From JANMEX01 sp031423755 (lineage in GTDB: Bacteria > Pseudomonadota > Alphaproteobacteria > Rhizobiales > Rhizobiaceae), in the NCBI GenBank assembly GCA_031423755.1, contig JANPGC010000030.1, positions 1 to 56,202 of the forward strand: a stretch of 56,202 nucleotides of DNA. The letters run 5' to 3'. Each line of letters opens with the position of its first letter. The stretch's first letter is position 1. This document shows positions 56,072 to 56,202 of the stretch, piece after piece. The notes below the pieces were generated by a model. It was not told where the DNA came from. It saw nothing but the letters and a program-made list of their open reading frames with translations, and searched no databases. A program made the position numbers and the translations under genes.

Positions 56072-56202
56072 CCTTCCCCCTTGGGGGGATGGTGGCCCGA
56101 CAGGGCCGGTTGGGGGTGGCGACGTCGCACTCCCGCTCGGCTTGAGTTTCCAGAGAGTATTCACCACCACCCCCATCCGCCGGCTCTGCCGGCACCTTCC
56201 CC
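56072..56202. repeat. Palindromic repeat at the window edge
   Basis: GGGGATGGTGGCCCGACAGG and GGCCGGTTGGGGGTGG on the left recur as reverse complement on the right (CCACCACCCCCATCCGCCGG, then GCCGGCACCTTCCCC), forming a long G/C-rich hairpin that continues past the window end. The CCTTCCCCCTTGGGG type is widespread between rhizobial genes. It is not related to the five-copy family described above. Confidence 0.75.

Overview
The window is a chromosomal segment of an alphaproteobacterium, most likely of the order Hyphomicrobiales (Rhizobiales). It encodes GapR (DUF2312), RcdA (DUF1465), DUF1036 and DUF465 proteins, a 41-residue zinc-free L36, two Omp25/RopB-type porin-like proteins and the order tolQRAB-pal-ybgF-tilS-ftsH-glmM. 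Four intergenic regions carry CtrA-like boxes (TTAA-N7-TTAA). The DNA is moderately GC-rich throughout. I see no rRNA, tRNA, transposase, integrase, phage gene or CRISPR array, and I cannot name a genus.

Layout. 1-3743: end of a DUF465 gene, purE-purK, rpmJ, a TPR protein and a lipoprotein alpha/beta hydrolase. 3756-5683 (minus): a DUF1036 gene coupled to pyk. 5886-8797: N-formylglutamate amidohydrolase, gapR, a 6S RNA locus, 5-formyltetrahydrofolate cyclo-ligase and a YmdB phosphoesterase. 9019-15723: TerC, an MFS carrier, two tandem secreted paralogues, yebC, nudK, rpmE and an ABC exporter. 15737-21495 (minus): two coupled flavoproteins, a conserved hypothetical gene carrying an in-frame palindromic insertion, and an M32 carboxypeptidase. 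21573-25304: a DUF1304 protein, a small ORF and three tandem paralogous regulators (SnoaL-like + PAS-like + LuxR HTH). 25343-30956 (minus): an OmpA/MotB-like plus MotA/ExbB-like pair, suhB, efp, a Sel1-repeat protein and a ThiE-like protein. 31339-36879: a TSUP permease bracketed by two palindromic repeats, a candidate small RNA, rcdA, then ruvC, ruvA and ruvB with one AbrB/PIN toxin-antitoxin pair in each gap. 36987-41224: a Tat-type phosphoesterase, a TacA/TacT-like pair, a DUF900 lipoprotein and a GH5 glycosidase. 41284-51132: ybgC, the tol-pal operon (tolQ has an in-frame TAA), ybgF, tilS and ftsH. 51366-56059: glmM, two omp paralogues and serC behind a structured leader.

Most genes are housekeeping: purine and one-carbon metabolism, translation, recombination repair, envelope integrity and proteolysis. 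The unusual content is: (i) two toxin-antitoxin modules interleaved with ruvCAB, the second toxin overlapping the ruvB start codon; (ii) a tolQ reading frame of correct length broken only by one stop codon; (iii) five copies of a dispersed hairpin repeat whose stems vary in a compensatory way, three of them carrying a second palindrome; (iv) the triplicated regulator; and (v) several structured RNAs or leaders. All functional calls come from reading the sequence and from recalled family knowledge; no search or folding program was run.
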